From NCBI GenBank assembly GCA_963666705.2, contig CAXXKO010000025.1, positions 124,001 through 188,000 of the forward strand: a DNA stretch of 64,000 nt, written 5' to 3'. The notes below the pieces were generated by a model. That model did no database searches. It saw only the letters and a program-made list of their open reading frames with translations, and was not told where the DNA came from. Below are positions 34,843-43,273 of the stretch, piece after piece (positions within the stretch are counted from its first letter, which is position 1; each line of letters begins with the position of its first letter). The position numbers and the translations under genes were made by a program. The DNA is from G963666705 sp963666705 (lineage in GTDB: Bacteria > Pseudomonadota > Alphaproteobacteria > CADEGL01).

Positions 34843-35561
34843 TCAGCCTCCTCGCATGCTCTCATTGCGCCGGGCGCCGGGCGGCGCGCGCCCGCGCCAG
34901 CTCCCGCCCCAGCGGCCGGTGAGTGCCAGGCCGCACATGCGCCAGTCGCTCACCAACGACCACAGCGGATAGCGGAAGGTGGCGGGCCGGTTGCCCTCCA
35001 CCAGGGCGTGGCCCGCCCAGGCTAGTACCCACTTTCATAATTCCGTGTTCCATACGATCGCTTTTCCCGTCTCCTCGGTAGGAGGGGGTGCGCCGGCGAT
35101 GCCGGGGCATCGCCAAGCATCCCCGACACCCCGAGGGGGCGGGAAAAGCGACCCGTAGGGCGGCGCCCCGAGGCCCCCGGACGTCGTCGCGCGCCGCTTG
35201 TGATGCCCCGGCATCACGGCGCGCCACGCTCCTAGCCGGGAACCTCGGGGCGCCGTCGTATGGCACACGGAATTATAAAAGTGGGTACTAGGGCATATCC
35301 GCCAAACACGGCCCCGAGCAGCAGCCACGGATCGCCAACCACCAGGAAGGCCAGAAGGAACGCGAGGCTCACCGCCGTGCCCGCATAGTGGAAGGCACGG
35401 TTCGCGGGTCGCCCTTGGGCTTCGAGGTAATAGGGCCAGAAGGCCCCATAATTTCCAGCCCGCGGCGCCCGGGTCGCCCGCCCGCGGCCCACGCCCGAGC
35501 CCGTCACGCGGCTCACGGGCCTCGGATAGCGGACGGGCCGCGCCGCCTTGTCGCCGTGCAT
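34843..35561 (-). pseudogene. Mpo1-like / DUF962 membrane protein gene, split by a MITE
   Basis: Reading leftward, the first part gives FWPYYLEAQGRPANRAFHYAGT and a membrane helix ending GAVFGGYA. After removing the 262-bp insert plus one CTAG the frame continues LAWAGHALVEGNRPATFRYP and LWSLVSDWRM. This is the full DUF962/Mpo1-like signature, and the restored protein has 150 residues. Yeast Mpo1 is an alpha-oxygenase of 2-hydroxy fatty acids. The gene ends 1 bp before the next start (tga-c-atg), so it is in an operon with the acyltransferase fusion. The start at 35561 follows gggaggacgcg. A TetR-type operator lies just upstream. Confidence 0.88.
35026..35287. mobile_element. 262-bp MITE with long terminal inverted repeats
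   Basis: The insert is bounded by CTAG (35022-35025 and 35288-35291), which is the target duplication. Its ends are inverted repeats of about 32 bp: tacccactttcataattccg... on the left, and the complement of tacccacttttataattccg... on the right, with only two mismatches. It has no coding capacity. The interior has further inverted words (cgcttttcccg / cgggaaaagcg). A 4-bp CTAG duplication resembles the YTAR targets of some IS5-group elements, which may supply the transposase (inference). Confidence 0.9.
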
Positions 35562-35607
35562 CGCGTCCTCCCTCATCGGCTTTCTCTCCAATCGTGATGC
35601 ATTAAAC

Positions 35608-35627
35608 AAGTGAATGTTCACTCACTT
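35608..35627. promoter_or_regulatory. TetR operator-like palindrome, site 1
   Basis: The sequence aagtgaatgttcactcactt is a near-perfect palindrome. On the complementary strand it aligns base for base with site 2 at 36221-36240 (core tgagtgaaca-y-tcactt). It lies about 50 bp upstream of the Mpo1-like gene start, in the right place to repress the Mpo1-like/acyltransferase operon, and just beyond the 3' end of the TetR gene. Confidence 0.7.
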
Positions 35628-35642
35628 AATTTACAAAAATAT

Positions 35643-36209
35643 TTATGCTCCGAGCACCCGCCAGCTCGCGGACACGAGGCTATCGGCCAGGTCCGACATG
35701 GGCCCCGCGATACGGCCCCCCAACCGGGACATGGCGACCTCGCGCACCAGGCCGAAACACATGGCCGTCATCGTGGCCGGATCGCGGCGCGGGATCTCCC
35801 CCGCCGCCATGCCTTCCTCGATGGCCTGGCGGACAACGTCCATGGGATGCCGCGCGCCCGGCCCAAGCCTCTGATGGTTCGCGTCCCGCGACAGAAGCAG
35901 ATAGCCGAAGAGGACGGGGTCGCGATCGAAAAAGGCGCAGAATTGGCGGATCATGGCGGCGTTGCGGGCCTCGAGGCCCTCATGCCGGCGGCGCAGCGCC
36001 GCGAGCTCGCCGGCGAAGGCGGCCAGGTTGCGCCCGTAGAGGTCGGCGGCGAGCGCGTCCTTGCTGGCGTAGTGGCGGTACATGGTCCCCTCGGCCACCC
36101 CCGCTCCCGCCGCGATGTCGCGGATGGTGGTCTCGGCAAGCCCCTTCTCGACGAAGAGACGCAAGGCCGTCCGCCCGATCCGTTCCTTGGTCGCCGCGCC
36201 ATCGCGCAT
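35643..36209 (-). CDS. TetR/AcrR-family transcriptional repressor
   Basis: This 188-residue regulator has an N-terminal helix-turn-helix (about 10-55; TALRLFVEKGLAETTIRDIAA, GVAEGTMYRHYASKDAL) and an all-helical ligand-binding C-terminus. Matching palindromes lie on both sides of the gene: 12 bp upstream of its start and upstream of the neighbouring lipid operon. It therefore probably controls itself and that operon. Given the operon content, an acyl-CoA, fatty acid or lysolipid ligand is plausible (inference). Both target genes are now broken by insertions, so the regulator may be an orphan. Confidence 0.88.
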   Translation of the reverse strand: MRDGAATKERIGRTALRLFVEKGLAETTIRDIAAGAGVAEGTMYRHYASKDALAADLYGRNLAAFAGELAALRRRHEGLEARNAAMIRQFCAFFDRDPVLFGYLLLSRDANHQRLGPGARHPMDVVRQAIEEGMAAGEIPRRDPATMTAMCFGLVREVAMSRLGGRIAGPMSDLADSLVSASWRVLGA

Positions 36210-36220
36210 GATGTCATCCT

Positions 36221-36240
36221 AAATGAGTGAACACTCACTT
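36221..36240. promoter_or_regulatory. TetR operator-like palindrome, site 2
   Basis: The sequence aaatgagtgaacactcactt is palindromic about its centre and lies immediately upstream of the TetR gene start at 36209. It shares the core TGAGTGAACA-C/T-TCACTT with the complement of site 1. Its position suggests autorepression. Confidence 0.7.
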
Positions 36241-36404
36241 ACATTAAAGCCATTGGTGACTACCTGTCAACCCCATACCGCGCTCCTGTCCCAACACGAG
36301 GCATGAGCGGTTTTATGTAACAGGTGGCCTGTCCCGCTTTGGGAAGTCTCCAATAGGCGAGGGTTTTAACGGGGCGGCCGGAGCGGCTCCGAGGACCGAG
36401 GTCG

Positions 36405-36725
36405 ATGATGCCCGGGGATATGAATGGCCGCATCTATCTGGGACAGCAGAGCCGGATGGCGGCGGCTCTGGCCATGAGCGAGCGGGCCTTTTGCCGCTGG
36501 CGCGGGCGCTGTGAGGTGGGAGCGGAGGCGGCGGGGCTGTGCGACCGTCGCCCGGGCAGGGTCGGGGGGCGGTGCGGCGGGGCCGACGAGTCCATGGCGA
36601 TGCTGGCGATGCTGGCGATGTTCGACGCCCGCGACCGGGATTGGGCCTTTTTTGGACACCTATCTGGGGGCCGCCCCACAGGGCCAGCAACCACGACGGA
36701 TGCAGTCGAATCATATGGTACATAA
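36405..36725 (+). pseudogene. Degraded ISNCY-type transposase fragment
   Basis: The open frame reads MAAALAMSERAFCRWRGRCEVG, AAGLCDRRPGRVGG, ESMAMLAMFDARDRDW. This follows the N-terminal helix-turn-helix and linker of ISNCY transposases (compare GVGERTFRRWCRRFECEG, LLDRRLGK, EALYRERYAGF in the intact copies). The catalytic core is missing and the tail is out of frame. It is an old relic, not related closely to the two intact ISNCY copies. The surrounding 36241-36771 holds no other gene. Confidence 0.55.
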
Positions 36726-36771
36726 GCGGGGCGAACCAGTCCGTCATCGACAACCGGGAGGTCACGAATCC

Positions 36772-37575
36772 ATGAAGGATCCGGGAACGATCCTCATCAC
36801 GGGTGCCTCGAGCGGCATCGGTGCCGCGCTCGCGCACGCCTACGCGGCCCCCGGCCGGCGCCTCGCGCTCACGGGCCGGGACGCGGATCGCCTGGCGGCG
36901 GTGGCCGAGGGCTGCCGCGGGGCCGGCGCCGAGGTCGAGACTGCCGTCATCGACGTGCGGGACGCGGACGCCCTCGCAAGCTGGATCGACGCCGTCTTCG
37001 CCGACGCGCCGCTCGATCTCGCGATCGCCAACGCGGGCATCTCGGCCGGCACCGGCGGCGGTGGCGAAGGCGCCGAGCAGTCGCGCCGCATCTTCGAGAC
37101 CAACGTCCAGGGCGTGGCCAACACCGTCCACCCGGCCGCGGCGCGCATGGCGGGCCAGCCGGCGCGGGATGGCCGGCGGGGACAGATCGCACTCATGGCC
37201 TCGCTCGCCGCCTTTCGCGGCTTCCCCGGCGCCCCGGCCTATTGCGCCAGCAAGGCGGCGGTGAAGGTGCTCGGCGAAGGGCTGCGGGGCGATCTCGGGG
37301 AGCGGGGCATCGCCGTCAACGTCATCTGCCCCGGCTACGTGGTGAGCGCCATGACCGATGCGAACGATTTCCACATGCCATTGCTGATGGGGACGGCCGA
37401 TGCCGCGCGGCTGATCGAGCGCGGGCTCGTGCGGAACCGCGCCCGCATCGCCTTCCCACGGCTCCTCTATTTCGGAGTCTGGCTCTTGGCCGCGCTGCCG
37501 CCCGCGATCACCGACCCCCTCCTCGCCCGGTTGCCGAAAAAGGTGCGAGCGGGCCGTTCGCGGCGGGACGAATGA
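36772..37575 (+). CDS. SDR-family oxidoreductase
   Basis: This is a 267-residue short-chain dehydrogenase with a TGASSGIG cofactor motif, NAGIS, an active-site Ser in ALMASLAAF, and Tyr-Lys in YCASK. The C-terminal segment (RIAFPRLLYFGVWLLAALPPAITDPLLARLPKKV) is hydrophobic and ends in a basic tail. This is typical of SDRs thought to sit at the membrane and handle lipids. The start at 36772 follows cgggaggtcacgaatc. Its 3' end overlaps the convergent YeeE-type gene by 68 bp. Confidence 0.87.
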   Translation: MKDPGTILITGASSGIGAALAHAYAAPGRRLALTGRDADRLAAVAEGCRGAGAEVETAVIDVRDADALASWIDAVFADAPLDLAIANAGISAGTGGGGEGAEQSRRIFETNVQGVANTVHPAAARMAGQPARDGRRGQIALMASLAAFRGFPGAPAYCASKAAVKVLGEGLRGDLGERGIAVNVICPGYVVSAMTDANDFHMPLLMGTADAARLIERGLVRNRARIAFPRLLYFGVWLLAALPPAITDPLLARLPKKVRAGRSRRDE

Positions 37576-37972
37576 AGCGATAAAGCGCCATGCCCGCCAG
37601 CATGGCGAGGACGAAGACCGCCGGCCGCCAGACCCCCAGCCCGAGGGCGGCCAGGGCGGGGCCGGGACACAAGCCGACCAGCCCCCAGCCGAACCCGAAG
37701 ACGGCGGCGCCGTCGATGAGCTCAACGTCGAGCGCGCGCCGCGTGGGCAGATGGAAGCGATCGGCCAAGACCGGCGCCCGCCGCCGCCCGATCGCGCGAA
37801 ACGCCGGCACCGCCACCAGTAGCGCGCCCAGCATGACGAAGGCGAGCGTGGGGTCCCAGTCGCCGGTCACGTCGAGAAACCCCAGCACCTTGGCCGGATC
37901 GATCATGCGCGAGAGGGCGAGGCCGATACCGAACAGGGCGCCGACGCCAAAAGCGGAGATTATTCTACCCAT
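37508..37972 (-). CDS. YeeE/YedE (DUF6691-type) membrane protein
   Basis: This is a 154-residue membrane protein with about four helices (ISAFGVGALFGIGLALSRM, AFVMLGALLVAVPAF, VFGFGWGLVGLCPGPALAALGLG, AVFVLAMLAGMALY). The GLCPGPAL motif is the half-signature of the YeeE/YedE family, whose TsuA members import thiosulfate. Such half-size proteins usually pair with a second half encoded upstream, which is the case here (37975-38378). Since the partner is frameshifted, transport is probably lost. The last residues overlap the convergent SDR gene. Confidence 0.8.
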   Translation of the reverse strand: MGRIISAFGVGALFGIGLALSRMIDPAKVLGFLDVTGDWDPTLAFVMLGALLVAVPAFRAIGRRRAPVLADRFHLPTRRALDVELIDGAAVFGFGWGLVGLCPGPALAALGLGVWRPAVFVLAMLAGMALYRFIRPAANGPLAPFSATGRGGGR

Positions 37973-37974
37973 CC

Positions 37975-38378
37975 CTATGCCCCGACCACGTGGCGCGCGG
38001 CGAAGACGGTCGCGGCGGCCGCGGCCATGAAGACGAGGGTGGCGGCGACCGAGCGCTTGGAGAAACGCGCCAGGCCACAGACCCCGTGGCCGCTGGTGCA
38101 GCCACCGCCCAGCCTGGTGCCGAAGCCAACCAGGAGTCCGCCCAGGACGATGACGGGAAGCGAAGCGTCGATGGTGATATCGGGCACCGGGCCGGCGGCG
38201 AGGCCATAGAGGATCGGGCCAGCGACGAGGCCGACCATGAAGGCGAGGCGCCACCGACGATGCCGCTGATACCCGCGATGCGGCCGTTGAAGAGGAGGAG
38301 CAGGGCCGCGGCGGCGCCGATCAGCAGGCCGCCGAGGGTCCCCGATACGGGCGTGAAGCTCTCCATTCCATTCTCCAT
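37975..38378 (-). pseudogene. YeeE/YedE TsuA-like membrane protein, frameshifted
   Basis: The start reads MENGMESFTPVSGTLGGLLIG and IAGISGIVGGA, then the frame breaks near 38250-38260. The other frame continues WRLAFMVGLVAGPILYG, GGLLVGFGTRLGGGCTSGHGVCGLARFSKRS and ends HVVGA. The GGCTSGHGVCG stretch carries the cysteines conserved in TsuA-like transporters. Some residues normally found between GIVG and WRLAF are missing, so a short deletion rather than a single-base error is likely. A 23-bp direct repeat (tccattctccatcggcgcc...) occurs at 38367 and 38401 around the start. Confidence 0.75.
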
Positions 38379-38431
38379 CGGCGCCGCGACGGCGCCCGGG
38401 TCCATTCTCCATCGGCGCCGCGAGGTCGCCC

Positions 38432-39133
38432 TCAGCCTTCGACCGTGAACGTGCCCGGCAGGTTCACGCCCTCGATCGCCAGGACCCGCGCCGGCGCCCC
38501 GTCGAGCCCCACGAGCTTAAGCGGCAGGGCCAGAATGGCGCAGCGCGGGCCGGAAATGGCGGCAAGGTTGTGCACATATTCGATATTGTAGATGTCGCGC
38601 CCCAGTATCCTGTGATGGACCTCGCAATCCTCGCCGCGGAACCCGGGCCGGCGCACGGCGAATTCCTCGGAGAAATCGTAGACGACCGCCTGCACGCCCC
38701 GCGCCACGAGCCAGTCGGCACCGCCCACCTCGAGGTAGGGGCCATCGCGCCAGAAGGTATCTCTGCCCCAATGGGCGTCGCTCCAGCCCGTGCGCAGGAT
38801 GGCGATGTCGCCCGGCCGCACGTGGCCGCCGCGATCCTCGAGGGTGTCGCCGGTGATGCCGCGCTCGCGCCCGTGGTCGGACAGCTCGACGACGGCGGCG
38901 GGGCCGATCAGCTTGGCGAGCGGCGCCCGGTCGATGGCCGCCCCGCCCTCGATGAAATGGTTGGGTGCATCCACGTGGGTGCCGTAGTGGCAGAACATTG
39001 AGAAGGTCGAGCCGCGCCAGCCGCAATCGGGGAAGTCGTATGGCGTCGCGAACTCGACCGAGAGGCCGAGGCGGCCGTCGCCATGGCGGATCGGCAGGGA
39101 AAGATCGATGACGTGCACGTGTCCCCCTCTCAT
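38432..39133 (-). CDS. Cyclase-family (kynurenine formamidase-like) metal hydrolase
   Basis: This 233-residue protein has the metal-binding motif HYGTHVDAPNHF at 49-60, which defines the cyclase/KynB family, and the family layout IDLSLPI, RPGDIAILRTGW, ALPLKLVGLDGAPARVLA. Members hydrolyse N-formylkynurenine, isatin or other amides. No tryptophan-pathway neighbours are present, so the substrate is open. The end lies about 50 bp from the YeeE-type gene start region. Confidence 0.82.
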   Translation of the reverse strand: MRGGHVHVIDLSLPIRHGDGRLGLSVEFATPYDFPDCGWRGSTFSMFCHYGTHVDAPNHFIEGGAAIDRAPLAKLIGPAAVVELSDHGRERGITGDTLEDRGGHVRPGDIAILRTGWSDAHWGRDTFWRDGPYLEVGGADWLVARGVQAVVYDFSEEFAVRRPGFRGEDCEVHHRILGRDIYNIEYVHNLAAISGPRCAILALPLKLVGLDGAPARVLAIEGVNLPGTFTVEG

Positions 39134-39175
39134 GCCCGAGCGCCCGGGCCCGATTCAGGCGGCCGGCGTGGCCGC

Positions 39176-40177
39176 CTAATCGGCCGCCGGTTCGCCCGAT
39201 TGCTGCTGGCGGCGGAACTCCCGCCAGCGCGCGACGTTCCTGTTGTGCTCCGCGAGCGTGCGGGCGAAGACATGGCCGCCGCGCCCGTCGGCGACGAAAA
39301 AGAGCTCGTCCGTATCGGCCGGGTTGAGCACGGCGGCAATCGCCGCGCGCCCGGGATTGGCGATCGGGCCCGGTGGCAGCCCGGCATTGCGGTAGGTGTT
39401 GTAAGGATGGTCGAGCTTGAGGTCGGCGCGGGTCAGGGGCCGGTCGAGCGGGCCGACCCCACCCGTCAGCGCATAGACGACCGTGGGGTCGGCATCGAGC
39501 TTCATGCCCCGCTCGAGCCGGTTGAGGAAGACGGCGGCGACGCGGGCGCGCTCGTCCTCGCGCGCGGTCTCCTTCTCGACGATGGAGGCCAGGGTCACGG
39601 CGTCGGCGGGCGTCGCGATAGGCAGATCCGGCGCGCGGCCGGCCCATAGCTCCGCGAGCGCCTCGGCCATGGCCTGGCGCATGCGCCCGATCATGGCATC
39701 GCGCCCGTCGCCGTGGGAGAAATGGTAGGTCTCCGGCAACAGCACCCCTTCCCCGATCCCGTCCGGAAGCTCGCCCTCGAGTCCTTCGGTGCGCCGGATC
39801 TGGTCGATCACCGCGGCCGTGATCAGCCCCTCCGGCACGGTCAGGCGGCGAATCACCGTCTCCCCGCTCGCCAGCAGCGCGATCACCTCGCGCGGGCTCA
39901 TGGCCGGGCGGAACGCGTACTCGCCCGCGCGCAGGCCCCGGTCCGCGCCGGTCACCCGGGCGGCGGCGACGAAGACGAGCGCATTGGCGATCACGCCCGC
40001 CGCCTCGAGGGCCCGGGCGATCTCCTCCAGGCCCTCGCCCCGAGGGACGATGAGGGTGGTCGGCGCCTCGAGCGGCCCGGGGCGGGTATAGCTCGCGTAG
40101 CCCCAGAGGAAGACACCGAGGGCGAGGACGAGGGTGGCGAGGAGGGCCGCGAAGAGACGGACGACGATGCGTCCCAT
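39176..40177 (-). CDS. mltG: Endolytic peptidoglycan transglycosylase MltG
   Basis: This 333-residue protein cuts nascent peptidoglycan and so ends glycan chain growth. There is one N-terminal transmembrane helix (about 8-28), a LysM-like domain (TLIVPRGEGLEEIARALEAAGVI) and the YceG domain, with catalytic Glu201 in LASIVEKET and the conserved LKLDHPYNTYRNAGLPPGPIANPG. It starts 6 bp after the fabF stop, completing the usual fabD-fabG-acpP-fabF-mltG order. Confidence 0.95.
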   Translation of the reverse strand: MGRIVVRLFAALLATLVLALGVFLWGYASYTRPGPLEAPTTLIVPRGEGLEEIARALEAAGVIANALVFVAAARVTGADRGLRAGEYAFRPAMSPREVIALLASGETVIRRLTVPEGLITAAVIDQIRRTEGLEGELPDGIGEGVLLPETYHFSHGDGRDAMIGRMRQAMAEALAELWAGRAPDLPIATPADAVTLASIVEKETAREDERARVAAVFLNRLERGMKLDADPTVVYALTGGVGPLDRPLTRADLKLDHPYNTYRNAGLPPGPIANPGRAAIAAVLNPADTDELFFVADGRGGHVFARTLAEHNRNVARWREFRRQQQSGEPAAD

Positions 40178-40183
40178 ACCGTG

Positions 40184-41446
40184 CTAGCCGAGGCCCTTGA
40201 GAACCAGGGAGACATTGGTGCCGCCGAAGCCGAAGGAGTTGGTGAGGACGTGGGCGACCGGCCGCTCCTTGGCCGCGCCCGGCACCAGGTCGATGTCGCA
40301 GCCCGGCGAGGGGTTCTCGAGGTTGAGGGTCGGCGGCACGACGCGATCGCGCAGGGCGAGGATGGAGAAGATCGCCTCGACGCTGCCGGCGGCGCCCAGG
40401 AGGTGGCCGATGGCGGACTTGGTCGACGACATGCAGAGGCTGTAGGCATGGTCGCCGAAGAGGCGCTTGACGGCGCCGAGCTCGATCTCGTCGCCGAGCG
40501 GCGTCGAGGTGCCGTGGGCATTGATGTAATCGATATCCTCGGGATCGAGGCCGGCGCGCGCGAGGGCCGCCGCCATGGAGCGGTAGGCGCCATCGCCGTC
40601 CTCGGCGGGGGCCGTGATGTGGTGGGCGTCGCCCGAGAGCCCGTAGCCGACGACCTCGGCATGGATCCTGGCCCCCCGGCGCTTCGCGTGCTCCAGCTCC
40701 TCGAGCACGACGATGCCGGCCCCCTCCCCCATGACGAACCCGTCGCGGTCACGGTCCCAGGGCCGCGAGGCACGCTCGGGCGTATCGTTGAACTGGGTCG
40801 AGAGCGCCCGGGCGGCGGCGAAGCCGGCGATTCCGATGCGGCATACGGCGGCCTCGGCACCCCCGGCCACCATGACGTCGGCATCGTCGAACTGGATCAG
40901 CCGGGCCGCGTCGCCGATGGCGTGGGCGCCGGTCGAGCAGGCGGTCACGACGGCGTGGTTCGGCCCCTTGAAGCCGTACTTGATGGAGACGTGGCCGGAG
41001 GCGAGGTTGATGAGCGCCGCCGGGATGAAGAACGGCGACATCTTGCGCGGCCCACGCTCATGGAGGGTGATGGAGCCGTTATAGATCTCCTCGAGCCCGC
41101 CGATGCCCGAGCCGATCATCACGCCCGTGCGCTCGCGCGCCTCCTCCGCCTCGGGCATCCAGCCCGAATCCTCGACCGCCTGGGTCGCGGCCCCCATGGC
41201 GAAGACGATGAAGCGGTCGGTCCGGCGCCGGTCGCGCGCGCTCATCCAATCGTCGGCGTTGAAGAGGCCGTCCGCGGTCTCGCCCTGGGGCACCTGGCCG
41301 GCGATCTTGGAGGGAAGGTCGGAGACGTCGAAGCTCTGAATGGCACCGACGCCCGAGCGCCCTTCGATCAGTCGCTCCCACACATGCGCCACACCGACGC
41401 CAAGCGGCGTGACAAGCCCGAGCCCCGTCACGACGACCCGCCTCAT
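40184..41446 (-). CDS. fabF: 3-oxoacyl-ACP synthase II
   Basis: This 420-residue condensing enzyme elongates acyl-ACP with malonyl-ACP in type II fatty acid synthesis. The Cys-His-His triad is present: Cys170 in VVTACSTG, then the histidines in NAHGTSTPLGD and KSAIGHLLGAAG. The C-terminal TNSFGFGGTNVSLV is typical. It lies 74 bp downstream of acpP in the same direction, an arrangement conserved in proteobacteria. Confidence 0.97.
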   Translation of the reverse strand: MRRVVVTGLGLVTPLGVGVAHVWERLIEGRSGVGAIQSFDVSDLPSKIAGQVPQGETADGLFNADDWMSARDRRRTDRFIVFAMGAATQAVEDSGWMPEAEEARERTGVMIGSGIGGLEEIYNGSITLHERGPRKMSPFFIPAALINLASGHVSIKYGFKGPNHAVVTACSTGAHAIGDAARLIQFDDADVMVAGGAEAAVCRIGIAGFAAARALSTQFNDTPERASRPWDRDRDGFVMGEGAGIVVLEELEHAKRRGARIHAEVVGYGLSGDAHHITAPAEDGDGAYRSMAAALARAGLDPEDIDYINAHGTSTPLGDEIELGAVKRLFGDHAYSLCMSSTKSAIGHLLGAAGSVEAIFSILALRDRVVPPTLNLENPSPGCDIDLVPGAAKERPVAHVLTNSFGFGGTNVSLVLKGLG

Positions 41447-41520
41447 GGCGTCAGCGACCGGGCTGACCGGGGATCGGAGCGGCCGCCGCGCGGCGCGGCC
41501 GGGGTCGATTGCGCCGGCGG

Positions 41521-41760
41521 TCAGACCTCATTGGAGATGTAATCGACCGCATCCTTGACGGTGACGATCTTCTCCGCCGCGTCGTCGGGAATCTCGCAGC
41601 CGAACTCTTCCTCGAAAGCCATTACCAGCTCGACCGTATCGAGGCTGTCCGCCCCGAGGTCGTCGATGAACTTGGCATTTTCGCTCACCTTGGCCTCGTC
41701 GACGCCAAGATGCTCAACGACAATCTTCTTCACGCGTTCGGCGACGTCGTCAGTGCTCAT
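41521..41760 (-). CDS. acpP: Acyl carrier protein
   Basis: This 79-residue acidic carrier protein has the phosphopantetheine-attachment Ser39 in the classic GADSLDTVELVMAFEEEFG motif. The start at 41760 gives MSTDDVAERVKKIVVEHLGV. In related genomes it sits just behind fabG. Here fabG is 6 kb upstream, because foreign DNA and IS elements have entered between 41.9 and 47.6 kb. acpP must therefore rely on a promoter in 41761-41950 or within the insert. Confidence 0.97.
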   Translation of the reverse strand: MSTDDVAERVKKIVVEHLGVDEAKVSENAKFIDDLGADSLDTVELVMAFEEEFGCEIPDDAAEKIVTVKDAVDYISNEV

Positions 41761-42010
41761 ATCTCCAGTCCCCAGGATGCCGTTGAACTTCGTGGCTCGT
41801 CATGGCCGGCCGCGCCGCGGCCGGGCCAGCTTCGGGCCTGAATCGTCTCGTAACATACTTTATTTGCATTGGCCAGCATCGGCGCGCGCGCGGGCGCTGA
41901 CAAGTGGGCGGAAGGCTCGGTTGTAGGCACTTCGGGTCGATAACTCGCCGCTCGCAAGATCACGAATGTTGGACTCAATAAGTTTGGAGCCGAACGGCAT
42001 TAGGATTTTG
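41761..42010. other. acpP leader and left edge of a low-GC insert
   Basis: The first part is GC-rich leader with a hairpin (ggccggccgcgccgcggccgg). From about 41940 the base composition falls sharply, marking the edge of foreign DNA. No gene is seen. A promoter for acpP is expected here, but I cannot place its boxes with confidence. Confidence 0.5.
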
Positions 42011-42600
42011 AGACAGATGACCACGGCTCATCATCGGGCAAAACGTCTATATCGTAGAAACTTTAAGTCAGCGAGAACCTTAAACGATGCATAAACCTTG
42101 CTTACATAGTCTCATCGCCGAGCATCATCAATATCGATGTCAGCACATATACGTTGAACCGTTTCTTGAGCAATATGTAACATCCGTTCTTGCCGGTACG
42201 GTCGCGTTTCAGTCGAGCTTCAGAAGTAATCTTCTTTACGGAGGTAGCGCTCTTCGTTTTCGAGTTCAAGACGCTCCGCCTCTGCGTGAGCCTTAGGCAC
42301 TTCTCGACTCGGCCAATAAGTTTATTAGGATTTTGAGACAGATGACCACGGCTCATCATCGGGCAAAACGTCTATATCAAACTTTAAGTCAGCGAGAACC
42401 TTAAACGATGCATAAACCTTGCTTACATAGTCTCATCGCCGAGCATCATCAATATCGATGTCAGCACATATACGTTGAACCGTTTCTTGAGCAATATGTA
42501 ACATGTCGCGTTTCAGTCGAGCTTCTTCTTTACGGAGGTAGCGCTCTTCGTTTTCGAGTTCAAGACGCTCCGCCTCTGCGTGAGCCTTCCTCGACTCGGC
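42011..42600. repeat. Tandem partial duplication of the VWA gene 3' end
   Basis: Bases 42011-42317 and 42331-42600 are two copies of the same segment (aggattttgagacagatg... through ...ctctgcgtgagcctt). The right copy contains the true end of the VWA gene. The left copy carries small extra stretches relative to it: gtag near 42054, about 17 bp near 42182-42198, about 8 bp near 42225 and a few bases near 42295. These destroy its reading frame. Between them runs about 100 bp of shared downstream sequence. Confidence 0.85.
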
Positions 42601-43273
42601 CCTAACTATATCGCCTTGCAGGTGCATATGGACCGCGCGGCCCTCAGCTTCGCTCGCCTCAGCCCTGAGCTTCTTCACTTCCAATTCGCCTTTTTGCAAT
42701 TTCAAGTCAGCGATTTTCTTAGCAAACTCACGTTTCCAAGGAGTGAATTTCTCGTCGATAAATTCGATGCTTTTCGCAATACCGGAAATGCTTACCTCGA
42801 CGGGCGATGACTGCGTGAGAGATAGGACTTGTATTTTCGGTTCGCGATCGCTTACAGAATCCGAAACTTGTTGTATTGTCTCAATCGCCTCTAATGCCGG
42901 GACAACCTCTGTCGCAAGGACAGTGGCGTTCAGCATGCCGCGCTCTGACCCACGAAACCTTATAGTCTTCAGAGGCGCTCTGTCATGAAGAGCAAGAAGC
43001 TCGTCAAATATCATGCGTTGATGAGTAGTTAATGTGGCAGCCTCGCGGGCTACCAATTTTAATGCACTCTGTGTGATTAATTCTGATGCTTCAGAATAAT
43101 TCTCTGCGTAGGTAACATCGTCGTCCGAAGCTATACGAAATGCAGTTTCATTTCCCTTTTCAGTCTGGTCAATTAATAAAACGCTGTCTCTGGATTGTGG
43201 ATAAATTCTAGAAAATTCGTTTGCTGCGTGTTCGGCTTGATCCGCATCCGTAAGTCCATCGGAGATAACGTAA

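Noticed and set aside
42102..42359. An 85-codon frame in the left copy of the duplicated VWA gene end.
   Set aside because: It is a scrambled reading of the duplicated segment; insertions break the original frame.
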